In this document: piece by piece, positions 17,268 to 25,689 of the stretch
How positions within the stretch are numbered: the stretch's first letter is position 1
Layout: each line of letters starts with the position of its first letter
Origin: Lutibacter sp. B2
GTDB taxonomy: Bacteria > Bacillota > Clostridia > Peptostreptococcales > Thermotaleaceae
Length of the DNA stretch: 46,199 nucleotides
Assembly: GCA_015686845.1 (NCBI GenBank)
Contig: JADPRS010000027.1
Span: 1-46,199 of the forward strand
Reading direction: 5' to 3'
Notes under the pieces: generated by a model
What the model saw: only the letters and a program-made list of their open reading frames with translations
What the model was told of the DNA's origin: nothing
Databases searched by the model: none
Translations under genes and position numbers: made by a program

Positions 17268-17996
17268 TTATGTTATACCTAACCCTTTAAACATATTTTC
17301 CATTTCCTCAATTTGTCCCATATCAAGCCAAGACTCTTGACTTATAGGATATACTCCAACTTTTTCTCCCTTGTTAATATTTACTTTTACTAAATCAATA
17401 ATATGATAAAATTCATTTTCAGGTATATCATACAATGTTTCTGGTTCTAATATATACATCCCTGTATTTACCAAAAAATCATATTTGGGTTTTTCGATTA
17501 TTTCTTTTATAACACTTTTCTCATCTACTTTTATTACTCCATAGGGAACAATATAATTTTCACGAGATGCTATAACAGTAATTTTATTATTGTTTTCTTT
17601 GTGATATTTAAGCATTTTATAATAATTTTCATTTATTAATATGTCGCAATTGTTTAAAAAAAAAGTTTCTTTTATTTTGTCTTTTAACAGGTATAAACTT
17701 CCAGCTGTTCCTAGTGGTTTTTCTTCTTCTACATATTCAATCTCATAGTTTTTTTTTATGTCATTAAAATAAGCTTTAATTAAATTTTTTTTATAATTTA
17801 TAGTAAGATAAAATTTTTCGCATCCAAAATTTACAAATTTATTAATGATCCTTTCAGCTATTGGTATATCTCCTATTGGAACAAGAGGCTTTGGCAACAC
17901 TTTTGTAATAGGATGCAACCTAGTTCCTTCTCCCCCCGCCATGATCACCACAGGAGTTGTAATTTCCTCATTTATAAATACATCTCGTCTATTCAT
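17268..17996 (-). CDS. PtmE/LegX-like sugar nucleotidyltransferase without CBS domains
   Basis: 242 aa. VVIMAGGEGTRLHPITKVLPKPLVPIG is the nucleotidyltransferase signature (GGxGTRL...PKP). LNNCDILI has the metal Asp, and EKPKYDFLVNTGMYI and WLDMG are the later conserved blocks. PtmE (LegX) makes GDP-glucosamine for legionaminate synthesis and usually carries two CBS domains in about 110 extra N-terminal residues. Here only about 14 residues precede the catalytic domain, and legC's stop is 14 bases upstream, so the CBS part is truly absent. The nucleotide used cannot be seen. Confidence 0.8.
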   Translation of the reverse strand: MNRRDVFINEEITTPVVIMAGGEGTRLHPITKVLPKPLVPIGDIPIAERIINKFVNFGCEKFYLTINYKKNLIKAYFNDIKKNYEIEYVEEEKPLGTAGSLYLLKDKIKETFFLNNCDILINENYYKMLKYHKENNNKITVIASRENYIVPYGVIKVDEKSVIKEIIEKPKYDFLVNTGMYILEPETLYDIPENEFYHIIDLVKVNINKGEKVGVYPISQESWLDMGQIEEMENMFKGLGIT

Positions 17997-18010
17997 CTAT
18001 ATCCCTCTTT

Positions 18011-19183
18011 TTAAGATTTCACATCCTTTAATGAATCTATGACTGTCATTATATCTTGTTGATCTAAATTTGTACTACAAGGTATATTTAAAACTCTTTC
18101 AATATAATAATTTGCTTTTTCAATTTTGTAACTTTGATTATTTAAATAAGGTTTCTGTTCATGAATAAGTCCCCAGATTGGCCTAGTCTGTATATTTTTT
18201 TTAGATAATTTCTTTAACAACTCATTTCTACTTAATCCATACTTTTCTTTATTTATTAGTAAAGAATAAAACCAATAATTTGATCTTGTATTTTTATTAA
18301 AGTCCAATAAGCCTAATCCTTTAATTTTTTCAATTTGCTTTTTATATAAATTGTAGTTTTTTGTTTTTATTTTTATAAATTTTTCTAATTGTGCTAACTG
18401 TGCAACACCTAAAGCTGCCTGTAAATTAGTCATTCTATAGTTATATCCTATTTCATCATGTATATAGTATAGTGCATCGTCTTTTGCTTGAGCTGATAAG
18501 TATTTTGCCTTTTGGGCTAAATCTATATCTTTTGCTACAAGCATTCCTCCACCACCTGTTGTGATGATCTTATTCCCATTAAAAGAATATGCACCAAAAT
18601 CTCCTATGGTTCCTGCAAATTTTTTATCATATTTTCTTTTTGTGTAATAGGAACCCAAGGCTTCTGTTGCATCTTCTATCACTTTTAATTTGTATTTTTT
18701 AGCTATCTTCATTACTTTTTCCATATTGGCTATATTTCCAAATACATGTACTATAACTAGCGCTTTTATAAATTTATTTGTTTTTTTATTAATTAGTCCT
18801 TTTTCAGTTAAAAAACACTCTTTTTCGCAAAATTCTTTCAATTTATCCAAATCCATATTTAAAGTATCATCACAATCCATAAACACGGGTTCTGCCCCTT
18901 GGTATTTCACAGGATTTACTGCTGCAATAAATGTAAGTGTTGGTACTATTACTTCATCTCCTAATCCAACTCCTGAAAGTTTTAAGGCTAAATGAATGGC
19001 TGCTGTTCCACTTTGACAAGCCACAGCCTCTTTAACTTTTAAATAGTTGGCTATATTTTTTTCAAATTCTTTTATATATTCGCCCCCAGTTGACACCCAT
19101 TCTTCTTCTATAGCCTTTCCTACAATTTCAAGCTCTTTCCCCTTAAAATTTGGTACAGATAAGGGGATCATTTTATTGTCCAT
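18011..19183 (-). CDS. legC: LegC-family aminotransferase
   Basis: 390 aa, DegT/DnrJ-type PLP enzyme. Features are IPLSVPNFKGKE at the start, the ACQSGTAAIHLAL block, VFMDCDDTLNMDLDKLKEF (characteristic of LegC), ALVIVHVFGN, VIEDATEALGS (PLP-contacting Asp), and YSFNGNKIITTGGGGM with the Schiff-base lysine. It adds the C4 amino group to the 4-keto sugar made by LegB. It starts 12 bases after legB with AAAGGAG before ATG, so it is in the same operon. The adjacent LegB supports assignment to legionaminic acid synthesis. Confidence 0.9.
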   Translation of the reverse strand: MDNKMIPLSVPNFKGKELEIVGKAIEEEWVSTGGEYIKEFEKNIANYLKVKEAVACQSGTAAIHLALKLSGVGLGDEVIVPTLTFIAAVNPVKYQGAEPVFMDCDDTLNMDLDKLKEFCEKECFLTEKGLINKKTNKFIKALVIVHVFGNIANMEKVMKIAKKYKLKVIEDATEALGSYYTKRKYDKKFAGTIGDFGAYSFNGNKIITTGGGGMLVAKDIDLAQKAKYLSAQAKDDALYYIHDEIGYNYRMTNLQAALGVAQLAQLEKFIKIKTKNYNLYKKQIEKIKGLGLLDFNKNTRSNYWFYSLLINKEKYGLSRNELLKKLSKKNIQTRPIWGLIHEQKPYLNNQSYKIEKANYYIERVLNIPCSTNLDQQDIMTVIDSLKDVKS

Positions 19184-19195
19184 AATAATTCTCCT

Positions 19196-20176
19196 TTAAA
19201 TATTATACATATCCACTTTATACTTATCTAAATTTTCCTTTAACCATTTTATTGTTTCTTCTAATCCTTCTTTCATTGAATATTTTTGATCCCAATTGGT
19301 TAATTTTTTTATTTTTTCATTTGATCCAAGTAGTCTATTTACCTCACTTTTTTCTGGCCTTATCCGCTCATTATCATAAACTATTTTTACCTTTGGATTT
19401 ATACTATTTATTAACGCTTGAGCTAGTTCTCCTATTGATATTTCATTTTGAGTCGCTATATTTATTTCTTCTCCTATGGTTTTTTCTGATTTTGCTATTT
19501 CTATAAAGCCTTGTACTGTATCCTTTACATAATTAAAATCTCTAGTTGTTATTAAAGAACCAAGCTGTATTTCTTCTTTTCCTGCTAGTAGCTGCATTAT
19601 TATTGTGGGTATTACTGCCCTTGCAGATTGTCTTGGTCCATATGTGTTAAATGGTCGTACTATTGTTATTGGCATATTAAAACTTTTATAAAAAGATTCT
19701 GCTAATCTGTCTGCTCCTATTTTGGTTGCCGAATATGGTGATTGTCCTTGAAAAGGATGTTTTTCATCTATTGGTACATATTGGGCTGTTCCATATACTT
19801 CTGATGTAGAAGTAATTAAGACTCTTTTTGTTCCTAATTCTCTTGCTGATTGTAATACATTTAATGTTCCCTTTATATTCGTATCCACATATGAATCTGG
19901 AGAATAATAACTAAAAGGTATTGCAATTAGGGCTGCTAGATGATATACCTCATCGATCCCCATTAATGCTTTTCTTACTCCATTTGGATCTCTTATGTCT
20001 CCAGTAAAAATCTCTATTTCCTTTAATTTATTTTTTGAAAATGTATCTAGCCATCCCCATGTGTTAAATGAGTTGTAATGTATAAATGCTCTTACCTCAT
20101 ACCCTTCTTCTAATAATCCTTCAACTAAGTGACTTCCGATAAAACCCCCAGCTCCTGTTACTAGTACTTTTTTCAT
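19196..20176 (-). CDS. legB: LegB-type NAD-dependent 4,6-dehydratase
   Basis: 326 aa, extended SDR family. VTGAGGFIGSHLVEG is the NAD-binding loop, and YSATKIGAD is the YxxxK catalytic pair. STSEVYGT holds the Thr/Ser, Asp/Glu-type dehydratase residues, and RPFNTYGPRQSARAVIP is a typical C-terminal block. It removes water from NDP-GlcNAc to give the 4-keto-6-deoxy sugar that LegC aminates. ATG 20176 is chosen over one at 20182 because GGAGG lies 6 bases before it. It is the first gene of the run reading down to about 7912. Confidence 0.9.
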   Translation of the reverse strand: MKKVLVTGAGGFIGSHLVEGLLEEGYEVRAFIHYNSFNTWGWLDTFSKNKLKEIEIFTGDIRDPNGVRKALMGIDEVYHLAALIAIPFSYYSPDSYVDTNIKGTLNVLQSARELGTKRVLITSTSEVYGTAQYVPIDEKHPFQGQSPYSATKIGADRLAESFYKSFNMPITIVRPFNTYGPRQSARAVIPTIIMQLLAGKEEIQLGSLITTRDFNYVKDTVQGFIEIAKSEKTIGEEINIATQNEISIGELAQALINSINPKVKIVYDNERIRPEKSEVNRLLGSNEKIKKLTNWDQKYSMKEGLEETIKWLKENLDKYKVDMYNI

Positions 20177-20288
20177 TTTCATCCTCCAATCCTTGAAAAT
20201 TCATTACGAGTGTAATCAACATTAACAATTTATTTTTCTTACTACATATATATTCAAATGTATTTATACGTGACACTACCAAAATAAA

Positions 20289-20326
20289 AAGAGGTAGAAT
20301 AGTTAATACAAACTATTCTACCTCTT
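20289..20326 (-). terminator. Terminator of pheST
   Basis: A 16-bp perfect stem (arms AAGAGGTAGAATAGTT and its complement, 6-base loop) lies 10 bases past pheT; the minus-strand tail is TTTTTATTTT. Confidence 0.92.
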
Positions 20327-20335
20327 CCTATATGC

Positions 20336-22732
20336 TTATTCTCTTAAAGTTCCATCTAACTTTCCTTCTAACTCTTCAATAATCTTACCATGTACCTTCG
20401 TTACTTCCTCATCCGTTAAAGTTCTATCCTTTGATCTATATACTAATGAATAAGCAACACTCTTATATCCTTCTTCAACTTGCTTTCCTTTATATACATC
20501 AAACAGCTTAATGCTTTCTAATATTTTTCCACCATTTTCTTTTACAATATCCTCTATTTGTTTTACATAAATATCATCTTTTACAACTAAAGCAAAGTCT
20601 CTCGTCATAGCAGGATATTTTGGTAACTGTTTATAAAACTTATCTGTTTTTGCCAATTGAAGAATTAATTCAAAATCAATTTCTCCAAGGTATATTCTAG
20701 TGTTCATACCATAGTTTTCTGCTACATCAGGATGTACTTCTCCGAATACGCCCAGTAAATGATCTTTATAGATGATATTTGCACATCTTCCTGGATGGAA
20801 TGTTGGGTGATTTTTTTCTGGAATATACGCTACATCTTCAATTCCTAATCCTTCAAATAATTTTTCTACAATCCCTTTTATTTCAAAGAAATCTACTTCT
20901 TTTCCATACATTCCTAAAGTCACTGCCTTTTTCTCTAAAGGTAATGACTTTTCGTCTTCTTGTGCAATAAAAGTATTTCCTAGTTCAAAAGCTTTTGCTC
21001 GCTCTACATTTCTATTATAGTTTCTAGCTAACACCTCTAGCACATTACCCATGATGGTAGTTCTCATGATACTGTTTTCTTCTCCTAAAGGATTTAGAAG
21101 CTTTATTGTATTTCTCATTAAGCTGTCTTCTTTAAAACATAATAGATCTAAGCTTTTTGGGCTTACAAATGAATAGGTTTGAATTTCATTCATTCCTGCT
21201 GCATTTAATATGAATTTAGCTTGATCTTCAAGGATTTGCCCTATTGTCTTGCCACCTTGACTATTACTTTTTGGAAGGGTTGTGTCTAGATTATTAAATC
21301 CATAAATTCTTGCAACTTCTTCTACAAAATCTACTTCCGTCTCCATATCATGTCTAAATGTTGGAACGGTTACAATTACATTTTCTCCATGATTTTCTAC
21401 TTTAAACTCCAAGCTTTCAAAAATAGTTTTCATTTCTTCTGTGCTTAAGCTTGTTCCTAATACTTTATTTATTCTAGTGGGTCTAACTTCTATCCCTTTT
21501 TCTTTCACAGGATTTGGATATACATCAATATTTCCTTTTACAATACGTCCTGCTCCTAGTTCTTCTATTAATTGACATGCTCTATTTGCAGCAATTAATG
21601 TAACATTTGGATCTACTCCTTTTTCAAATCTAGAAGATGCTTCTGTTCTTAGTGCTAATTTTTTAGAAGTCGCACGTACATGATCTCCATCAAAATGTGC
21701 TGATTCAAGGAAGATGGTTTTTGTAGTATCTTTTACTTCTGAGTTTTCTCCACCCATAACGCCTGCTAATGCAACTGCTTTTTTAGCATCACAGATTAAA
21801 AGCATATTTGAATCTAGCTTTCTTTCTGTTTCATCAAGGGTTTTAAACATTTCTCCCTCTTTTGCTTTTTTTACGATGATTTGATTTCCTTCTATGTAAT
21901 CTAAATCAAAGGCATGTAATGGCTGACCCAATTCAATCATTACATAATTTGTAATATCCACAATATTATTAATAGGTCTTACGCCAGCCTTCATAAGTCT
22001 TGACTGCATCCATAATGGAGAAGGCTTAATTTTTACATCTGTAATAACTTTTCCTACATATCGATCACAAAGTTTTGTATCTTCTATATCAATAGATATA
22101 TATTCTTTAATATCTCCATGTTCTTCTTTTAACGCAACATTTGGATATTTAAATTCTCTATTAAATGTAGCTTGTGCTTCTCTTGCCATTCCAATCATAC
22201 TAAGACAATCTGGTCTATTGGGTGTAATTTCAAATTCGATTACATGTCCTTTTAGTCCAGTTATTTCCTGTATATCTGTTCCTAATGGATATTCTTTATC
22301 TAATATGTATATGCCTTCTTTATTTTGGTTCATTGGTAATAGATTATCCGTAATTCCTAGTTCCTGACCTGAGCACATCATACCATTTGATAGGATTCCA
22401 CGTAATTTTCCTTTTTTGATTTTCGTTCCATCCGGAAGTCTTCCGCCATTTAAAATTACTGGAATGTAATCTCCTACTTTAACATTATCTGCCCCAGTTA
22501 CGATTTGAATTACTTCTTCACCAATATCAATTTGAGTTACGATTAAACTCTTCGCATCTGGATGCTTTTCTATTTCTAAAATCTTTCCTACAACTATTTT
22601 CTTTATGTTCTCTCCTATAGCTTCAACTGTTTCTATATTAGATCCAGACATGATGAATCCTTCTCTAATATCTTCAACAGCTATATTATCTAAATTTACA
22701 TATTCCTTTAGCCATTCTAATGATACTAACAT
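20336..22732 (-). CDS. pheT: Phenylalanine-tRNA ligase beta subunit
   Basis: 798 aa, the normal length of bacterial PheT. The N-terminal tRNA-binding (EMAP-like) domain runs through VVGKILEIEKHPDAKSLIV and GMMCSGQELGI. The B3/B4 editing domain follows (ITPNRPDCLS, PINNIVDITNYVM), then B5, the catalytic-like core (RTEASSRFEKGVD) and a C-terminal anticodon-binding fold (RDFALVVKDDI). It pairs with PheS as an alpha2-beta2 enzyme. GGGGAGG precedes the ATG, and the gap to pheS is 19 bases, so one transcript from the T-box leader at 24030 is expected. Confidence 0.97.
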   Translation of the reverse strand: MLVSLEWLKEYVNLDNIAVEDIREGFIMSGSNIETVEAIGENIKKIVVGKILEIEKHPDAKSLIVTQIDIGEEVIQIVTGADNVKVGDYIPVILNGGRLPDGTKIKKGKLRGILSNGMMCSGQELGITDNLLPMNQNKEGIYILDKEYPLGTDIQEITGLKGHVIEFEITPNRPDCLSMIGMAREAQATFNREFKYPNVALKEEHGDIKEYISIDIEDTKLCDRYVGKVITDVKIKPSPLWMQSRLMKAGVRPINNIVDITNYVMIELGQPLHAFDLDYIEGNQIIVKKAKEGEMFKTLDETERKLDSNMLLICDAKKAVALAGVMGGENSEVKDTTKTIFLESAHFDGDHVRATSKKLALRTEASSRFEKGVDPNVTLIAANRACQLIEELGAGRIVKGNIDVYPNPVKEKGIEVRPTRINKVLGTSLSTEEMKTIFESLEFKVENHGENVIVTVPTFRHDMETEVDFVEEVARIYGFNNLDTTLPKSNSQGGKTIGQILEDQAKFILNAAGMNEIQTYSFVSPKSLDLLCFKEDSLMRNTIKLLNPLGEENSIMRTTIMGNVLEVLARNYNRNVERAKAFELGNTFIAQEDEKSLPLEKKAVTLGMYGKEVDFFEIKGIVEKLFEGLGIEDVAYIPEKNHPTFHPGRCANIIYKDHLLGVFGEVHPDVAENYGMNTRIYLGEIDFELILQLAKTDKFYKQLPKYPAMTRDFALVVKDDIYVKQIEDIVKENGGKILESIKLFDVYKGKQVEEGYKSVAYSLVYRSKDRTLTDEEVTKVHGKIIEELEGKLDGTLRE

Positions 22733-22751
22733 TTTTTCTTTCCTCCCCTAA

Positions 22752-23771
22752 TTAAAATTGTTCTATAAAACGCATATCGTTTTCAAAGAATAAACGAATA
22801 TCTTCAACACCATACTTAAGCATAGTAATTCTATCAAGTCCCATTCCAAATGCAAATCCACTATATTCTTCTGGATCAATTCCACATTCTCTTAATACAT
22901 TTGGATGTACCATACCTGCTCCTAATATTTCAATCCATCCACTTCCTTTACATACTCTACAACCTTCTCCTTGGCATTTAAAGCATGTTACATCGATCTC
23001 TGCACTAGGCTCTGTAAAAGGAAAATGATGTGGTCTAAATTTAGTTTTCGTATTTTCTCCAAATAATTGCTTCGCAAATAAATTAAGGGTCCCTTTTAAA
23101 TCTGACATTGTAATATTTTTATCTATTACTAATCCCTCTATTTGGTGAAACATTGGTGAATGTGTAGCATCTGGTGTATCATATCTAAAACATCTACCTG
23201 GAGATATAACCTTAATAGGAGGTTTCGCCTTTTTCATCGTACGAATTTGTACAGGTGATGTTTGTGTTCTAAGTAATATTTCATCATTAATATAGAATGT
23301 ATCACTCATCCCTCTTGCTGGATGATTTTTAGGTGCATTCAGTGCATCAAAGTTATTATAAACCGTTTCAACTTCTGGTCCTTCTGCAATCTTAAAGCCC
23401 ATTCCAATAAAAATGTTTTTTATTTCATCTAAAACCCCTGTCAAAGGATGTTTATGTCCTATTTCTACTTCTTTTCCTGGCATTGTTACGTCAATGGTTT
23501 CATTTGAAAGTCTTATATTTTTCTCTTTTTGCTTCACTTCTGTCATTGCCGTTTCTAATGCATTTTCTATATTCGCTCTAACCTCATTAACGATTTTACC
23601 AATTTTAGGTCTTTCTTCATTAGATAAATCCTTCATTCCTCTTAGCGCTGCTGTAAGTTCTCCTTTTTTTCCTAAATATTTTACTCTTATTTCTTGTAAT
23701 TCCTGCATAGAATGTGCATCTTTAATTGCACTTTCTGCTTGATTTTGTGTTTGTTGTAATTGTTCTTTCAT
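22752..23771 (-). CDS. pheS: Phenylalanine-tRNA ligase alpha subunit
   Basis: 339 aa, standard size. The N-terminal coiled coil (residues 1-85) is followed by the class II core: motif 1 near [12 protein letters not shown], motif 2 in [23 protein letters not shown], and motif 3 in [26 protein letters not shown] holds the substrate pocket. AAAGGAG lies before the ATG. The Phe-specific T-box leader and a 58-residue ORF precede it. Confidence 0.97.
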   Translation of the reverse strand: MKEQLQQTQNQAESAIKDAHSMQELQEIRVKYLGKKGELTAALRGMKDLSNEERPKIGKIVNEVRANIENALETAMTEVKQKEKNIRLSNETIDVTMPGKEVEIGHKHPLTGVLDEIKNIFIGMGFKIAEGPEVETVYNNFDALNAPKNHPARGMSDTFYINDEILLRTQTSPVQIRTMKKAKPPIKVISPGRCFRYDTPDATHSPMFHQIEGLVIDKNITMSDLKGTLNLFAKQLFGENTKTKFRPHHFPFTEPSAEIDVTCFKCQGEGCRVCKGSGWIEILGAGMVHPNVLRECGIDPEEYSGFAFGMGLDRITMLKYGVEDIRLFFENDMRFIEQF

Positions 23772-23824
23772 TGGTATTCTCCTTTCTATTTCTCAAATTC
23801 AATATATGTTTCATCTAGTCGAAT

Positions 23825-24001
23825 TTATTTCAACCATTGTATAGCCATAGCAATCAACCAATAAATTACAGCTGCAAGTAAACTTTCTCTAATGATGGTT
23901 TCAAAAGTTTTTCTTTTATTTCTCTTTAAAATTTTCCCCATAACTAAACTCATTAAAACATATACTATAAAAAAAAGTGATACATTCATTATATTATACA
24001 T
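23825..24001 (-). CDS. Small two-TM membrane protein (58 aa), between T-box and pheS
   Basis: ATG 24001 is preceded by GGGAGAG with 7-base spacing. The protein starts MYNIMNVSLFFIVYVLMSLV (hydrophobic segment), has a strongly basic middle (KILKRNKRK), and ends with a second hydrophobic segment LLAAVIYWLIAMAIQWL. So two membrane helices joined by a positively charged loop are predicted. It sits inside the T-box-controlled transcript, so its synthesis should rise with phenylalanine starvation. I know no family for it. The ribosome site, clean stop and membrane pattern support a real gene, but it could be chance. Confidence 0.6.
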   Translation of the reverse strand: MYNIMNVSLFFIVYVLMSLVMGKILKRNKRKTFETIIRESLLAAVIYWLIAMAIQWLK

Positions 24002-24021
24002 CTACATGCTCTCCCTTTTTT

Positions 24022-24145
24022 AAACAAATAAAAAATCTTCAATCCCCTAAGGGACGAAGATTACTCCGCGGTACCACAGATATTAATGGCCTCACCGATA
24101 GAATCTACGCTCTCTATCATGACTATTTTCTCTATATTCAAATTT
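24022..24145 (-). promoter_or_regulatory. Short T-box leader for pheST with terminator
   Basis: On the minus strand the T-box core TGTGGTACCGCGG (24065-24077) precedes an intrinsic terminator (stem 24034-24062, then TTTTT). The UGGU in the core would pair with an ACCA tRNA end, and the tRNA-Phe at 43077 does end ACCA. The whole leader is only about 120 bases from the predicted start site, against the usual 200-300. A candidate UUC specifier lies in a small hairpin GATAGA-TCTATC. Charged tRNA-Phe is expected to favour termination. Confidence 0.85.
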
Positions 24146-24151
24146 GTATAC

Positions 24152-24180
24152 ATTATAGCACAGCAAAAAATAGTTTACAA
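24152..24180 (-). promoter_or_regulatory. Sigma-A promoter of the pheST leader
   Basis: TTGTAA (24180-24175), 17 bases, TATAAT (24157-24152). It begins right after the stop of the methyltransferase gene and about 75 bases before the T-box core. Confidence 0.75.
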
Positions 24181-24993
24181 TTAAATTTTATTACTGTGCC
24201 TTTGTCTTACTGCTTCATACATTACAATGGCAGCTGCAACTGCAGCATTCAACGATTCAGCTTTTCCTATCATCGGAATTTTTACTAATGCATCTGCTTC
24301 TTTTAACACTTCTTCTGATACGCCATTTGCTTCATTTCCTATTACAAAGGCCGTACTTTTCCTATATTCTACATCATAATGATACTTATTTGTATCAAGA
24401 CTAGTACTAATAATTTGCACGGCTTCTTGTTTTAACTGTTTTACGATCTCCAATGTTTCTCCCATTTTTACAATAGGTAAATGAAAAATAGAACCCATTG
24501 TTGATCGAATGGTTTTTAAATTATATAGATCTACACACCCTTTAGATAAAATTACCGCATCTGCTCCCGAGGCATCTGCACTTCTTATGATCGTTCCTAG
24601 ATTCCCTGGATCTTGAATCCTATCTAATACAACATATAAACCATCATTTTTATTTAGTATCTCTTTTAAGTCATATTCATTATATGAAAGAACAGCAATA
24701 ATACCTTGTGTATTTTCTGTATCTGATAGCTCTTTAAATATTTTGTCTGAAATCTTATATATTTTAATATTTCTATTCATTAAATCGTCTAACAATTCTT
24801 TTCCACCGGCAGTATTATAGATGGATTCACAAAATAGTATATATACTATTTTTTGATTATACAGGAGTGCATCCTTCGTAATTCGTACACCCTCGATCAT
24901 ATATTCATTAAATTTTTCTCTATATTTTCTTATTAATAATTGTCGCGTATGTTTTATTACTGAATTTTCATAAGAACTAATTTCTAAAATCAA
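24181..24993 (-). CDS. SpoU/TrmH-family RNA 2'-O-ribose methyltransferase
   Basis: 270 aa. SPOUT-class motifs are visible: LDRIQDPGNLGTIIRSADASG (motif 1, from about residue 122), FVIGNEANGVSEEVL (motif 2), and IPMIGKAESLNAAVAAAIVMYE (motif 3, forming the knotted SAM site). An N-terminal RNA-binding domain is seen. It should methylate a ribose in 23S rRNA or tRNA. The start is TTG 24993, with AGAGGT 7 bases upstream; an in-frame GTG at 25002 overlaps that site. The gap to ktrA is 17 bases, so they are probably co-transcribed. Confidence 0.9.
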   Translation of the reverse strand: MILEISSYENSVIKHTRQLLIRKYREKFNEYMIEGVRITKDALLYNQKIVYILFCESIYNTAGGKELLDDLMNRNIKIYKISDKIFKELSDTENTQGIIAVLSYNEYDLKEILNKNDGLYVVLDRIQDPGNLGTIIRSADASGADAVILSKGCVDLYNLKTIRSTMGSIFHLPIVKMGETLEIVKQLKQEAVQIISTSLDTNKYHYDVEYRKSTAFVIGNEANGVSEEVLKEADALVKIPMIGKAESLNAAVAAAIVMYEAVRQRHSNKI

Positions 24994-25010
24994 TGATTTC
25001 ACCTCTTGCT

Positions 25011-25661
25011 TTATGCATTCTTTTCTAGTTTTCGTATATCATCATTATGTCCAATAACGACTACTACATCCCCTTTATTCACTATGTCTACAGCCGTTGG
25101 AGAAATATTTATTTCTGTTCCTCGTTTTATAGCCATTACATTCACTCCATATTTTGCTCTCATGTTAAGCTCTCTTAAATTTTCACCTTCCCATTCTTTT
25201 AATGCAGCAATCTCTACGATACTATAATCTGGTGCCAATTCAATATAATCTAATATATTTGATGAAACTAAATTATGAGCAACTCTAACACCCATATCTC
25301 TTTCTGGAAATACAATTCTATCTGCGCCTATTTTATAAAGAACCTTTGCATGAGCTTCGTTTTGAGCTTTTGCAACAACATATTTAACCCCTAATTCTTT
25401 TACAATCAAAGTAGCCATAATAGAAGCTTGTATATCTGATCCAATGGTGATAATTGCAACATCAAAATTACTCATTCCAAGTGATTTAAGCGTAGCTTCA
25501 TCTGTGGAATCCACTTGCACAGCATGGGTTACGGAATCAGCAATCCCTTGTATAACCTCTTCACTTCTATCCACTGCTAACACGTCAAATCCTAATCCAT
25601 ATAATGTTCTAGCAACACTTGAACCAAATCTTCCACATCCAATTACAACAAATTGTTTCAT
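25011..25661 (-). CDS. ktrA: KtrA-type potassium uptake regulatory subunit (RCK protein)
   Basis: 216 aa. The N-terminal RCK_N Rossmann motif is FVVIGCGRFGSSVARTLYGLG, with AVDRSEE after beta2 giving the nucleotide-ribose acid. The C-terminal RCK_C (TrkA-C) domain begins near residue 135. It binds the cytoplasmic side of the KtrB channel and controls K+ uptake in response to ATP/ADP or NAD(H). It lies 28 bases after ktrB, in one operon. The size fits KtrA rather than the double-length TrkA. Confidence 0.9.
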   Translation of the reverse strand: MKQFVVIGCGRFGSSVARTLYGLGFDVLAVDRSEEVIQGIADSVTHAVQVDSTDEATLKSLGMSNFDVAIITIGSDIQASIMATLIVKELGVKYVVAKAQNEAHAKVLYKIGADRIVFPERDMGVRVAHNLVSSNILDYIELAPDYSIVEIAALKEWEGENLRELNMRAKYGVNVMAIKRGTEINISPTAVDIVNKGDVVVVIGHNDDIRKLEKNA

Positions 25662-25689
25662 TATTACACCCCTTTATGCATTTTCTATT

